From positions 1 to 21,713 of the forward strand of contig SCSV01000343.1 in assembly GCA_004297555.1 (NCBI GenBank): a stretch of 21,713 nt of DNA. Direction: 5' to 3'. A program made the position numbers and the translations under genes. Under the pieces are notes generated by a model that was not told the origin of the DNA, did not search any database, and saw nothing but the letters and a program-made list of their open reading frames with translations. Below, in pieces: positions 1 to 6,823 of this stretch; within the stretch, counting starts at the first letter, position 1; every line of letters begins with the position of its first letter. The DNA comes from Salinibacterium sp. GTDB lineage: Bacteria > Actinomycetota > Actinomycetes > Actinomycetales > Microbacteriaceae.

Positions 1-601
1 GCTGATGCGGAAGCGCGAACGCCACGGCGAGGTAGCTCAGCAGGTGCACGCTGTGCCACAACTCGTGGCTGTAACGCCGCCGAAGCGCGACGAGCGAGGT
101 GATGACGACGAGGATCAGCAGCCCGAGGGCGACGAATGCGAGCGGCATGTCGGGCAGTGCGAGCATGGGGCCGATTTCGCTGATCGGATCGATGCCCGAG
201 CTCATGCCGTAGCCGATCAGCAGCACCACGCCATGCGCGATGAGCAAGTACAGAGCGGGCTTGCCGAGGGCACGGTGCAGCGCGATGGCGCGGTCGTGCC
301 CGATGCTGCGATCAATGATCGGGATGCGCGCGGCAAGCACGACCATCACGAGCACGAAGTCCGTTCCAATCAGCCCTGCGATAATTCCGATGCTCGTGAC
401 GGCGTCGGCCAGAGTGCCGAATTGGTGCGCTCCGCCGTACGAGAGGAACAGCGCGACGGCCACAGCCGCCGATGCGCACAACAGCGTCGCGAGGGCATCC
501 GCAATGCGCGCCCTCCGCGCAAATTGCCGTCGGCGGTCGAGGCCAGACGGCCCAGGGCGCTCACGCGAGAACGGCGCACGCGTTGCAGGCTCGGTAGTCA
601 C
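1..601 (-). CDS. Ferric reductase-like transmembrane haem protein (3' part cut off by window edge)
   Basis: The first 200 residues are present, reading from a GTG at 599-601; the rest lies beyond base 1. After a basic N-terminus come hydrophobic segments near residues 37-54, 70-91, 115-132, 152-173 and 186-198. Histidines sit where the ferric reductase/NADPH oxidase transmembrane domain binds haem: H109 (ALHRALGKP), H123 (LIAHGV), and H183 and H186 (LWHSVHLLSY). Known members move electrons from a cytoplasmic FAD/NAD(P)H domain across the membrane to ferric iron or oxygen; the missing C-terminus would show whether that domain is present. The gene lies 54 nt behind a VIT1-like metal transporter on the same strand, so co-transcription is likely. 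A TAG codon shortly upstream in frame, with no ATG between, supports the GTG start. No clear Shine-Dalgarno sequence is seen. The domain call is firm; the substrate is not known. Confidence 0.8.
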   Translation of the reverse strand, partial: MTTEPATRAPFSRERPGPSGLDRRRQFARRARIADALATLLCASAAVAVALFLSYGGAHQFGTLADAVTSIGIIAGLIGTDFVLVMVVLAARIPIIDRSIGHDRAIALHRALGKPALYLLIAHGVVLLIGYGMSSGIDPISEIGPMLALPDMPLAFVALGLLILVVITSLVALRRRYSHELWHSVHLLSYLAVAFALPHQ

Positions 602-655
602 GGCACCAATACTGCGGCATCGGGCGGTGAGAAACCTTTGATTTGGATTTGGGTT

Positions 656-1384
656 CTAAAAGGTTTGGGTCGCGCCGAGGAGCGTGCCGATAAGGAACGT
701 CGCCGCGAGAGCGATCGCGCCGCCGATGACGACCCGCAGCGTGGGGCGCAGCCAGTGGCTGTCGCCGATCCGCGCCCCGGTTGTCCCAGTCGCGGCGAGC
801 GCAATGAGCACGGCCGCGAAGGTGAACGGCACCCGCACCTCCGCGGGCGGCAACAGGATGGCCAGCATGGGCAGTATTGCGCCGAGAACAAAGGCGAGAG
901 CGGATGCCCCAGCCGCCTGCCACGGGCTCACCACATCCGCCTCGTTGATTCCGAGCTCGATCTCGAGGTGGGCGCTCAGCGCATCGTGGGCAGTCAACTC
1001 TTCCGCCACCTGCATGGCAGTTCTCGCGGACAAGCCCTTCTTCTCGAACAGGCCGGCGAGTTCGGCGAGTTCCTCGTCGGGCTGTTCGGCGAGCTCGCGG
1101 CGCTCCTTGGCGATAAGCGCGTGCTGGGTGTCGCGCTGGCTGCTCACGGAGACGTATTCCCCAAGAGCCATCGAGACCGCGCCGCCGACGAGACCGGCAG
1201 CACCGGCAATGGCGATCGGCCCGATTTGGGTCGTTGCCCCGGCGACACCCACCACAATCGACGCGACCGAGACGATGCCGTCGTTTGCGCCGAGCACGCC
1301 CGCGCGCAACCAGTTGAGCTTGCTCGCGAGTCCGTTGCCGTGCGGCTCGTTGGAGTGACCAGTGGGGGAGTCGGGCACAATCAT
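656..1384 (-). CDS. VIT1/CCC1-family iron/manganese transporter
   Basis: A 242-residue membrane protein of the VIT1/CCC1 family, whose members move Fe2+ or Mn2+ out of the cytosol (into vacuoles in eukaryotes, probably export in bacteria). The family signature is in the first membrane helix (LRAGVLGANDGIVSVASIVVGVAGA). A second hydrophobic stretch ends in GGAVSMALGEYVSVSSQRD, the conserved metal-site region. A charged cytoplasmic segment rich in Glu (ERRELAEQPDEELAEL) follows, corresponding to the metal-binding domain of the family. Three C-terminal hydrophobic segments complete the five-helix pattern. I chose the ATG at 1382-1384 because it places the usual short N-terminus before the conserved helix; the open frame continues about 31 codons upstream without recognisable sequence. 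It is followed by the ferric-reductase-like gene, which suggests a joint role in iron handling (inference). Confidence 0.9.
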   Translation of the reverse strand: MIVPDSPTGHSNEPHGNGLASKLNWLRAGVLGANDGIVSVASIVVGVAGATTQIGPIAIAGAAGLVGGAVSMALGEYVSVSSQRDTQHALIAKERRELAEQPDEELAELAGLFEKKGLSARTAMQVAEELTAHDALSAHLEIELGINEADVVSPWQAAGASALAFVLGAILPMLAILLPPAEVRVPFTFAAVLIALAATGTTGARIGDSHWLRPTLRVVIGGAIALAATFLIGTLLGATQTF

Positions 1385-1570
1385 GACGCCAGCTAAGCAC
1401 TCAGGGCGGCTCGATTCCAGCCAGGCAAGCCTTTGCTGAGAGCGACCCGCGGGCTCGATAAGCGGTTCTTTGCCCATGAATTGCCGCGCACGAATCTTGG
1501 TGTCGTTTCTCCCACGCGAGGCCTATCTCCAACAGAATGGGTCAAACGCTTTAACGAAGTGGAGATCAGA

Positions 1571-1984
1571 ATGGCGACAGTCAGCCTCAATCCGTACCTC
1601 GGTTTTCGTAACACGGCGCGGCAGGCGATGGAGTTCTACCAGTCGGTGTTCGGCGGTGAACTGACTTTCAGCACTTTCGAGGAGTTCCACGCGAGCGAAG
1701 ATCCGTCTGAGAAAGACAAGATCATGCACTCCACGCTTGTCGCCAAGAACGGTCTCAACCTCATGGGCTCCGACACGCCCAACGACATGGAGTACACGCC
1801 CGGCACGAACTTCTCCGTGTCGCTCAGCGGCGACAATGCTGAAGAGCTGCGCGATTACTGGTCGAAGCTCTCCACCGGTGGCATGGTCGCCATGCCGCTC
1901 GAGAAGGCGCCCTGGGGCGACACCTTCGGCATGTGCGTCGACAAGTTCGGTGTGAGCTGGATCGTCAACATCACTGGCAAGTAG
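1571..1984 (+). CDS. PhnB-like VOC family protein
   Basis: A 137-residue vicinal-oxygen-chelate fold protein of the PhnB/3-demethylubiquinone methyltransferase-like subgroup. It begins with the typical SLNPYLGFRNTARQAMEFYQ, where an arginine and the following helix pair with FGGEL, and ends with DKFGVSWIVNIT, the usual closing strand. Members of this group often have no known substrate despite the legacy methyltransferase name, so no reaction is assigned. The ATG at 1571 is supported by GGAG at 1561-1564 with 6 nt spacing; an open frame extends to 1433 but the upstream part is not family-like. It is divergent from the VIT1-like gene and convergent with the oxidoreductase, whose stop lies only 3 nt beyond. 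Confidence 0.88.
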   Translation: MATVSLNPYLGFRNTARQAMEFYQSVFGGELTFSTFEEFHASEDPSEKDKIMHSTLVAKNGLNLMGSDTPNDMEYTPGTNFSVSLSGDNAEELRDYWSKLSTGGMVAMPLEKAPWGDTFGMCVDKFGVSWIVNITGK

Positions 1985-1987
1985 CCG

Positions 1988-2938
1988 CTACAGCACTCTT
2001 ACGAGCTGCTTGCCGCGGCTGCCGCCTGCCTCAAGCTCGCGGTGCGCTTCGGCGATTTCAGCGAGCGGATGCACGGAGTCGATGATCGGGCGCAGCTCTC
2101 CCCGATCGACGAAACCAGCCAGATCGGCCAGAACTTCTGCTTTGGGGCTCGCGGTGAACGAGCGCACCCGGCGTTCGCGATAGATCATCGAAAACAGAAT
2201 GTAGGCCACGCCCTTCGTTGCGGTGCAGACCATTCGGCCGTGCTCCGGCAGCAGGGCGCGATAGCCCGCCATGTTGGCGCCGTTGAGGTCGAGAATCACG
2301 TCGAAGGGGCCGACCTGGTCGGGGCCGTGCGTGTGGTAGTCGAGGGCAGCATCCGCCCCCAGCTCGCGTGCGAAGTCGAGGTTGTTCGGCCCGACCAGGG
2401 CCGTGACGCGGGCGCCCATGGCTTTGCCCAGTTGCAGCGCGGCGGTTCCGACGCCGCCGTTCGCGCCGCGAATCAACAGCTTCTCGCCGGCCTTCAACTC
2501 GCTGTACTCCCGAAGAGCGAGCAGGGCGGTCACTCCCGCCATCGGGAGCGCGCCGGCATCCACGAGATCGATCGTGGTCGGTGCGGCCGAGAGCTGATCC
2601 GCTTTCGCGACGACGAATTCGGCGGCCGCGCCGGTCGGGCCCTTGGGCAGGCCCGGCAGGAAACCCCAGACTTTGGCATCCACCGCGAGTTTGACGCCAT
2701 CACCGATCGCGGTGATCTCACCGGCGAAGTCCATGCCGGTGCCCTTGGGAAAGCGCCGACCGGTTGCGATGCGCACGGCACCGCGGCGCACCGCGGCGTC
2801 GACACGATTCACGCCCGAACCGTGCACCCGAACCACGACTTCGCCGGGCCCGGGCACCGGTACGGCAACCTCAGACACATGCAGCACCTCAGGCTTGCCA
2901 TAACGGTCGTACTGAGCCGCGCGCATAGTGTCGGTCAT
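1988..2938 (-). CDS. Zinc-independent NAD(P)H:quinone oxidoreductase / medium-chain alcohol dehydrogenase-like
   Basis: A 316-residue medium-chain dehydrogenase/reductase of the quinone oxidoreductase type. The N-terminal GroES-like half contains GSGVNRVDAAVRRG and GMDFAGEITAIG. The Rossmann half shows the NADPH-binding stretch GANGGVGTAALQL at about 158-170. The cysteine/histidine set of zinc alcohol dehydrogenases is absent. It would reduce a quinone or other activated carbonyl/alkene with NADPH in the cytoplasm; the true substrate cannot be told. Its ATG overlaps the TGA of ppgK by 4 nt (ATGA, 2935-2938), which points to translational coupling as the last gene of the map-ppgK unit. A second methionine at residue 5 is a possible alternative start. 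Confidence 0.9.
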   Translation of the reverse strand: MTDTMRAAQYDRYGKPEVLHVSEVAVPVPGPGEVVVRVHGSGVNRVDAAVRRGAVRIATGRRFPKGTGMDFAGEITAIGDGVKLAVDAKVWGFLPGLPKGPTGAAAEFVVAKADQLSAAPTTIDLVDAGALPMAGVTALLALREYSELKAGEKLLIRGANGGVGTAALQLGKAMGARVTALVGPNNLDFARELGADAALDYHTHGPDQVGPFDVILDLNGANMAGYRALLPEHGRMVCTATKGVAYILFSMIYRERRVRSFTASPKAEVLADLAGFVDRGELRPIIDSVHPLAEIAEAHRELEAGGSRGKQLVRVL

Positions 2939-3687
2939 CGGGGGTCCGTTGTCGCTCGGGCGGCCGCCCCGAGGATGCCCGCACTGTTGCGATGCACCGC
3001 GGGCACGATCGGCGTGGTCAGGTTCAGCAGGGGCAAAAACTCGTCAGCGTGCTTGGAGACGCCGCCACCGACGATGAACAGATCGGGGGAGAAGAGCGCC
3101 TCGAGGTGCGTGTAGTACACCTGCAGACGCTGCGTCCAACGGGCCCAACTCAGACGCCCGCGCTCTTTGGCGGCATAAGACATGCGACTCTCGGCATCCT
3201 TACCGCCGATCTCAATGTGGCCAAGCTCGGCATTCGGGATGACCACGCCGTCGTAAATCAGAGCGGAGCCGATGCCCGTGCCGAGCGTGGTCAGCAGCAC
3301 GAGGCCGTCGACGCCTTCCGCCGCGCCGTAACGCACCTCGGCGTAGCCGGCGGCATCCGCGTCGTTCAGAAAATAGATGCCCCGGCCCAGCGCCTTCTCA
3401 AACAGCTTCTCGGCCTCGAGCCCGATCCACTTCTTGGAGATGTTCGCCGCCGACATCGTGCGGCCGTTTTTGACGATCGCGGGAAAACAAATGCCGACCG
3501 GCATGTCCTGTGTCTGGCCGCCGATCTGGTCGATGAGTTCGAGCACTGTCGCGACGATGTCGTCGGGCCGACCGCCGTCGGGAGTGGCGAGTTTCAGGCG
3601 TTCGCTGACCAGGTCACCGGTGTCGGTGTCTACGATCGCACCCTTGATGCCGGTGCCGCCGATATCGATTCCGAGAGCGTGGGGCAT
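2935..3687 (-). CDS. ppgK: Polyphosphate glucokinase
   Basis: A 250-residue ROK-superfamily kinase that phosphorylates glucose to glucose-6-phosphate using inorganic polyphosphate (and usually ATP), a typical actinobacterial glycolytic entry enzyme. Visible parts: the N-terminal phosphate loop DIGGTGIKG (8-16), the sugar-site FLNDADAAG with the catalytic aspartate at about 109, the second phosphate motif TTLGTGIGSALI (133-144), and ELGHIEIGG (154-162) instead of the zinc-cysteine motif found in many ROK sugar kinases. Length and sequence fit the PpgK subfamily rather than ATP-only glucokinase. It follows map by 30 nt and overlaps the next gene by 4 nt. An AAGGA sequence lies about 10 nt before the ATG. 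Confidence 0.95.
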   Translation of the reverse strand: MPHALGIDIGGTGIKGAIVDTDTGDLVSERLKLATPDGGRPDDIVATVLELIDQIGGQTQDMPVGICFPAIVKNGRTMSAANISKKWIGLEAEKLFEKALGRGIYFLNDADAAGYAEVRYGAAEGVDGLVLLTTLGTGIGSALIYDGVVIPNAELGHIEIGGKDAESRMSYAAKERGRLSWARWTQRLQVYYTHLEALFSPDLFIVGGGVSKHADEFLPLLNLTTPIVPAVHRNSAGILGAAARATTDPR

Positions 3688-3717
3688 AGTGCCATTGTTC
3701 CTTACGGTCAGTGTCCT

Positions 3718-4599
3718 TTACGGCAGGGTGAGGATGTCTGCGCCGCGCTCGGTGACCACGAGGGTGTGCTCGAACTGCGCGGTGATGCTGTGGTCGCGGG
3801 TGACGACGGTCCAGCCGTCGGGCCACTCGTCCCAGGCGATGGTGCCGGGATGCCCGGGAGTGCCGAGGGTGAGCATCGGCTCGATGGTGAAGACCATGCC
3901 GACCTCCATCACAGTCGTAAAGGAGGGGGTGTCGTAATGCGGGATGATCAGGCCGGAGTGGAACGCGCTGCCCACCCCGTGCCCGGTGTAGTCGCGGATC
4001 ACGCCGTACCCGAAGCGCTTCGCGTATGACTCGATCGCGCGACCGATCACGTTGACCTCGCGGCCGGGCGCGATGGCCTTGATGCCCCGGTTCAGCGCTT
4101 CGCGGGTTCGTTCCACGAGGTCGGCGATCTCGGGGGTCGTGCTACCAACCACGAACGTCTTGTTCAGGTCGCCGTGCATCCCGTTCTTGAAGGCGGTGAT
4201 ATCGACGTTGACGATGTCGCCGTTCTGAAGCACCGTGTCGTCGGGAATCCCATGGCAGATCACCTCGTTGATGCTCGTGCAGCACGACTTCGGGAAACCG
4301 CGGTAGCCGAGCGTCGACGGGTAGGCGCCGTGCGCAACCAGAAACTCGTGCGCGACGGCATCCAGTTCATCGGTCGTCACGCCGGGCCGAATCGCGGCGC
4401 CGACGGCCTCCACCGCCTGGGCGGCGATGCGCCCCGACTCGCGGATGAGCTCGATATCGGCGGGGGAGTAGACATCGGAACCGGTGAATCTGCTCGGTTC
4501 GGGCCGACCGACATATTCGGGGCGGCGGATGCCCGCTGGCACGGCTCGCGGCGCTGAGAGTGTGCCCGGGACCAGGTGTCCCAAAGCATCCCGCGGCAT
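3718..4599 (-). CDS. map: Type I methionine aminopeptidase with N-terminal extension
   Basis: A 293-residue enzyme that removes the initiator methionine from new proteins. All five metal ligands of the pita-bread fold are visible: D133 (NVDIT), D144 (HGDLN), H207 (TGHGVG), E240 (TIEPM) and E277 (QFEHT), plus the substrate histidine H116 (VICHG). About 40 residues before the catalytic domain are rich in Pro and Arg (for example RRPEYVGRPEP), resembling the linker extension of mycobacterial MapB-type (class Ic) enzymes, which is thought to contact the ribosome (family knowledge, not shown here). The ATG at 4597-4599 is favoured because a -10-like TAGGAT lies 7 nt upstream, the leaderless arrangement seen elsewhere in this window. 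The open frame to 4887 upstream is not protein-like. First gene of the map-ppgK-oxidoreductase unit. Confidence 0.95.
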   Translation of the reverse strand: MPRDALGHLVPGTLSAPRAVPAGIRRPEYVGRPEPSRFTGSDVYSPADIELIRESGRIAAQAVEAVGAAIRPGVTTDELDAVAHEFLVAHGAYPSTLGYRGFPKSCCTSINEVICHGIPDDTVLQNGDIVNVDITAFKNGMHGDLNKTFVVGSTTPEIADLVERTREALNRGIKAIAPGREVNVIGRAIESYAKRFGYGVIRDYTGHGVGSAFHSGLIIPHYDTPSFTTVMEVGMVFTIEPMLTLGTPGHPGTIAWDEWPDGWTVVTRDHSITAQFEHTLVVTERGADILTLP

Positions 4600-4612
4600 A
4601 GTGTTGATCCTA
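4600..4612 (-). promoter_or_regulatory. Putative -10 element for map, leaderless arrangement
   Basis: On the minus strand TAGGAT (4607-4612) is followed by 7 nt and then the map ATG. This would start transcription at or next to the start codon. No convincing -35 element was identified. Confidence 0.45.
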
Positions 4613-4646
4613 GCTTCGATGGATGCGCGAGAGCCGGAGGTGCCCG

Positions 4647-4817
4647 ATGACCGAGTGGTGGTACAACCACAAGACCGGTGAGGTCGAGAAGGGGCCGCAG
4701 TCGCTCGGTTCCGATCGCGACGGCCCCTATGCGACCCGCGAGGACGCAGCGCGAGCCCCCGAGATCGCGCAAGAGCGAGCGCGCAAGTGGGCTGAGGAAG
4801 ACGCCGAGGACGACTAG
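4647..4817 (+). CDS. Small conserved actinobacterial protein (WYN-KTGEVE type)
   Basis: A 56-residue protein reading MTEWWYNHKTGEVEKGPQSL, followed by a DGPYATREDAARA segment and an acidic helical tail rich in Ala, Arg, Glu and Asp. I recognise this pattern from short actinobacterial proteins that automated pipelines sometimes label SPOR-domain proteins; their function is not known to me. There is no signal peptide or membrane segment. The start is well fixed: GGAGG at 4636-4640 is 6 nt before the ATG at 4647, while the more upstream ATG at 4623 has no such signal. The gene is divergent from map with only 47 nt between starts, and its stop is 3 nt from the stop of the convergent VOC gene. Confidence 0.8.
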   Translation: MTEWWYNHKTGEVEKGPQSLGSDRDGPYATREDAARAPEIAQERARKWAEEDAEDD

Positions 4818-4820
4818 GCG

Positions 4821-5189
4821 TTACTGCAGTTGCTGGCTCGCGATCGCGATCGTGTTGCCTTCGCTGTCGGTGAGGAAGGCCATCCATTCGTCGGTGCCGG
4901 CGAGGCCGATGCTGTTGTCAGCGTGGCTGAAGATCACGTTCGGTTCGACGCTGAAGGTGACTCCCTCGGCTTTCAGCTCGGCGGTCTTCTTCACAACGTT
5001 ATCGACGCGGAAGTAGAGGATCGCGCTCGGGGCGCCCTCGGTGAGCATGAGGCGCGTGCCGCCGAGCATGAAGAACGCGAGCCCAGATTCGGGAAAGAAG
5101 GCGTCGATTCGTCGGCCGAGAAGTTTTTCGTAGAACGCGATGGCCCGGGTCAGGTCAGTGGCGCGCTGTGCTACCTGCAGGAGCTCCAT
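4821..5189 (-). CDS. Glyoxalase/VOC family protein
   Basis: A 122-residue single-unit vicinal-oxygen-chelate protein. It opens with MELLQVAQRATDLTRAIAFYEKLLG, typical of glyoxalase-like proteins, and ends with the paired strand WMAFLTDSEGNTIAIAS. The substrate and any metal use are unknown; the classical glyoxalase I ligands cannot be assigned with confidence. It starts 3 nt after the panB stop on the same strand and has no visible Shine-Dalgarno sequence of its own, so it is probably translated from the panB transcript. Link to pantothenate synthesis is not implied by the sequence. Confidence 0.85.
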   Translation of the reverse strand: MELLQVAQRATDLTRAIAFYEKLLGRRIDAFFPESGLAFFMLGGTRLMLTEGAPSAILYFRVDNVVKKTAELKAEGVTFSVEPNVIFSHADNSIGLAGTDEWMAFLTDSEGNTIAIASQQLQ

Positions 5190-5192
5190 GTA

Positions 5193-6074
5193 TCAATCAT
5201 CGTATGAATGCTCGGGCCCCGGGTACAGACCCTCCGAGACGTCGCTGCGGAAGCTCGTCACCGCCTTGGTGAGAGTGGACCGCAGGTTCGCATACTGCTT
5301 CACGAACTTCGGGATGCGTCCCTTCGTGAATCCGGCCCAGTCGGTCCACACGAGCAACTGCCCATCGACGTCCGGTCCCGCGCCCACGCCGATGGTGGGG
5401 ATGCGCAGTTCCTTGGTCACCGTGCCGGCAGCACCCTTGGGCACCATCTCGAGCACAACCGCGAATGCTCCGGCATCCTCGACCGCGTGCGCATCCGCGA
5501 GCAACTGCTTGAGTTGCTCGCCGCGCCCCTGAATCACATGTCCGCCGAGGCCGTGCTCGCTCTGGGGTGTGAACCCGATGTGGGCCATGACCGGGATGCC
5601 CGCCGACACGATTCGACGAATCTGCTCGGCACTGCGCACCCCACCTTCGAGCTTGACCGCGTGCGCGCCGGTCTCCTTCATGAAACGGAAGGCGGTGTGC
5701 AGCGCTTCGTCGGGCCCGGTCTCGTACGAGCCGAACGGCATGTCGGCGATGACGAAGGCCCGCTTGACTGCGCCCGCGACTGCGCGGGTGAGCGGAATGA
5801 GGTCGTCGATCGAGACGGGAAGCGTGGTGTCGTAGCCGTAGACGTTGTTGCCCGCGGAGTCGCCGACCAGGAGGAAGTCAATACCGGCTTCGTCGAAGAT
5901 GCCCGCGGTGAGCTGGTCGTAGCTCGTGAGGCCGACGATCTTGATGCCGTTCTCTTTGGCGCTCTGGAAGTGCCGCGTGCGAACGCGCTTGAGGTGGGCC
6001 TCGGCGGTGGGCGTATCGCCCGGCTTGCCAGCACCCTCGCTGGACTCCGAAGGCGGCGCGGAAGGGACGCTCAT
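5193..6074 (-). CDS. panB: 3-methyl-2-oxobutanoate hydroxymethyltransferase (ketopantoate hydroxymethyltransferase)
   Basis: A 293-residue TIM-barrel enzyme that transfers a one-carbon unit from methylenetetrahydrofolate to 2-oxoisovalerate, the first step to pantothenate and coenzyme A. Visible motifs: GLTSYDQLTAGIFDEAGID, LLVGDSAGNNVYGYDTTLPV with metal ligand D72, ADMPFGSY with D111, VKLEGG (K141, E143), HIGFTPQSEHGLGG, and the catalytic glutamate at about 209 in VLEMVP. It is a little longer than the usual 265-280 residues owing to a Ser/Pro/Gly-rich N-terminus of about 25 residues. The ATG at 6072-6074 sits 6 nt behind a -10-like TAGACT, so the mRNA may be leaderless. Followed closely by the VOC gene. 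In Mycobacterium panB also lies in the glnA region. Confidence 0.95.
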   Translation of the reverse strand: MSVPSAPPSESSEGAGKPGDTPTAEAHLKRVRTRHFQSAKENGIKIVGLTSYDQLTAGIFDEAGIDFLLVGDSAGNNVYGYDTTLPVSIDDLIPLTRAVAGAVKRAFVIADMPFGSYETGPDEALHTAFRFMKETGAHAVKLEGGVRSAEQIRRIVSAGIPVMAHIGFTPQSEHGLGGHVIQGRGEQLKQLLADAHAVEDAGAFAVVLEMVPKGAAGTVTKELRIPTIGVGAGPDVDGQLLVWTDWAGFTKGRIPKFVKQYANLRSTLTKAVTSFRSDVSEGLYPGPEHSYDD

Positions 6075-6086
6075 GGCTTGAGTCTA
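6075..6086 (-). promoter_or_regulatory. Putative -10 element for panB, leaderless arrangement
   Basis: On the minus strand TAGACT (6081-6086) is followed by exactly 6 nt and the panB ATG. Transcription would begin at the start codon. The -35 region is weak (GGTACA at about 6104-6109, 17 bp upstream). Confidence 0.55.
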
Positions 6087-6099
6087 GTGATCGAGCGCA

Positions 6100-6369
6100 T
6101 CAATGTACCCGGCCGTAGACCTCGCGTCGGTGCCCGACTTGCACAACGAGAACGACCAATTCCTGCTCAAGAATTTCGTACACAATGCGATGGTCGCCAG
6201 TTCGCACTCGCCAGGCACCGGCACCTCCGACCAGCTTGGTCGCTGCCGGTGGGCGCGGGTTGTCGGCGAGAATCTCGACGGTGCGCGCGATCCGCATTTG
6301 GCTTGCCCGATCCAGCTTGCGAAGTTGTCGTGCCGCGCTCGCGGTGTACCGCACCGCGTACGCGCTCAC
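6100..6369 (-). CDS. RelE/ParE-family toxin
   Basis: An 89-residue protein with the RelE-type pattern: N-terminal YAVRYTASAARQLRKLD, the helix region RIARTVEILADNPRPP, then WRVRTGDHRIVYEI and the C-terminal VVLVVQVGHRREVYGR. In RelE-type toxins these basic residues and the late tyrosine/arginine cut mRNA in the ribosome A site; I infer the same here, although ParE-like gyrase toxins share much of the fold. The GTG start at 6367-6369 overlaps the TGA of the antitoxin gene by 4 nt, so toxin translation is probably coupled to antitoxin translation. The gene ends 25 nt before panB starts, so read-through into panB is possible, but panB seems to have its own promoter inside this region. Confidence 0.9.
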   Translation of the reverse strand: MSAYAVRYTASAARQLRKLDRASQMRIARTVEILADNPRPPAATKLVGGAGAWRVRTGDHRIVYEILEQELVVLVVQVGHRREVYGRVH

Positions 6370-6617
6370 GGCGCGAGACCGAGCTCGCGCATCAACTCCT
6401 CGTGCGTGACAGTGGGTTCGTTGTCATCTCGGGCAGCACTGACCGCGGCGAGATCAGCGGCATCTTCGAGGGCCTGAATCGCGCGTTCGAAAAAGTCCTG
6501 ACTCACGAGCACGGCGACATCCCGACCCCGTCGAGTGATGTGCACTGGCTCGGTCCGTGCGGTGTCGAGAAGTTCGCTCCAGCGGATGCGTGCGTCATTT
6601 GATGCTGCAGAGGCCAT
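6366..6617 (-). CDS. Phd/YefM-family antitoxin
   Basis: An 83-residue protein with the Phd/YefM N-terminal DNA-binding motif: MASAASNDARIRWSELLDTA, then EPVHITRRGRDVAVLVSQDFFE. The C-terminal part (ALEDAADLAAVSAARDDNEP and onwards) is the expected toxin-neutralising tail. It should bind and neutralise the adjacent RelE-type toxin and, with it, repress the operon. The ATG at 6615-6617 was preferred over one 20 codons upstream because the family motif begins here and a -10 hexamer TATGAT lies exactly 6 nt upstream; the upstream ATG would place the promoter and operator inside the reading frame. Confidence 0.9.
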   Translation of the reverse strand: MASAASNDARIRWSELLDTARTEPVHITRRGRDVAVLVSQDFFERAIQALEDAADLAAVSAARDDNEPTVTHEELMRELGLAP

Positions 6618-6652
6618 GCTCGAATCATACGAAACGTACGAGTCGTAAGCAA
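6618..6652 (-). promoter_or_regulatory. Promoter and operator-like dyad of the toxin-antitoxin operon
   Basis: On the minus strand TTGCTT (6647-6652) and TATGAT (6624-6629) are 17 bp apart, and 6 nt separate the -10 from the antitoxin ATG, so the mRNA should be leaderless. A 20-bp imperfect palindrome, 6628-6647, fills the spacer: TACGA, 2 nt, CGTACG, 2 nt, TCGTA, with 16 of 20 positions symmetric. Its position is ideal for autorepression by the antitoxin or the toxin-antitoxin complex. Confidence 0.65.
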
Positions 6653-6823
6653 TGTTGTTGGTTGGGCGAATTGGCATGCTGAAGGTTGTCAGCGCTCCGG
6701 ACGAGCCACTTGCGAGTGGACAACGAAGGTGGATAGTTGGCGGTTGAAGGCCGCTGTTGGGGGGACCAGCGCGCCTCCCAAGCGTTTGATATCAGCGAAC
6801 TCTTGTACGTTCCTGACGTGGCA

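Noticed and set aside
5..1396. 463-residue plus-strand open frame over the first two genes
   Set aside because: It is antisense to the ferric-reductase-like and VIT1-like genes, is rich in Arg, Asp and His without any recognisable motif, and reflects high GC at third codon positions of the opposite strand.
1385..1570. Gap between the VIT1-like and PhnB-like genes
   Set aside because: Open frames run through it, but none has recognisable protein sequence; no convincing promoter, RNA gene or repeat was found beyond the GGAG at 1561-1564.
2042..4029. Two long plus-strand open frames (2042-3115 and 2992-4029)
   Set aside because: Both are antisense to the oxidoreductase, ppgK and map genes and show no motif.
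5208..6602. 464-residue plus-strand open frame
   Set aside because: Antisense to panB and the toxin-antitoxin pair; no family-like sequence.
6706..6719. Hairpin CCACT-TGCG-AGTGG upstream of the toxin-antitoxin promoter
   Set aside because: Only 5 bp with no T-tract and no adjacent gene end; too short to call a terminator or regulatory element.
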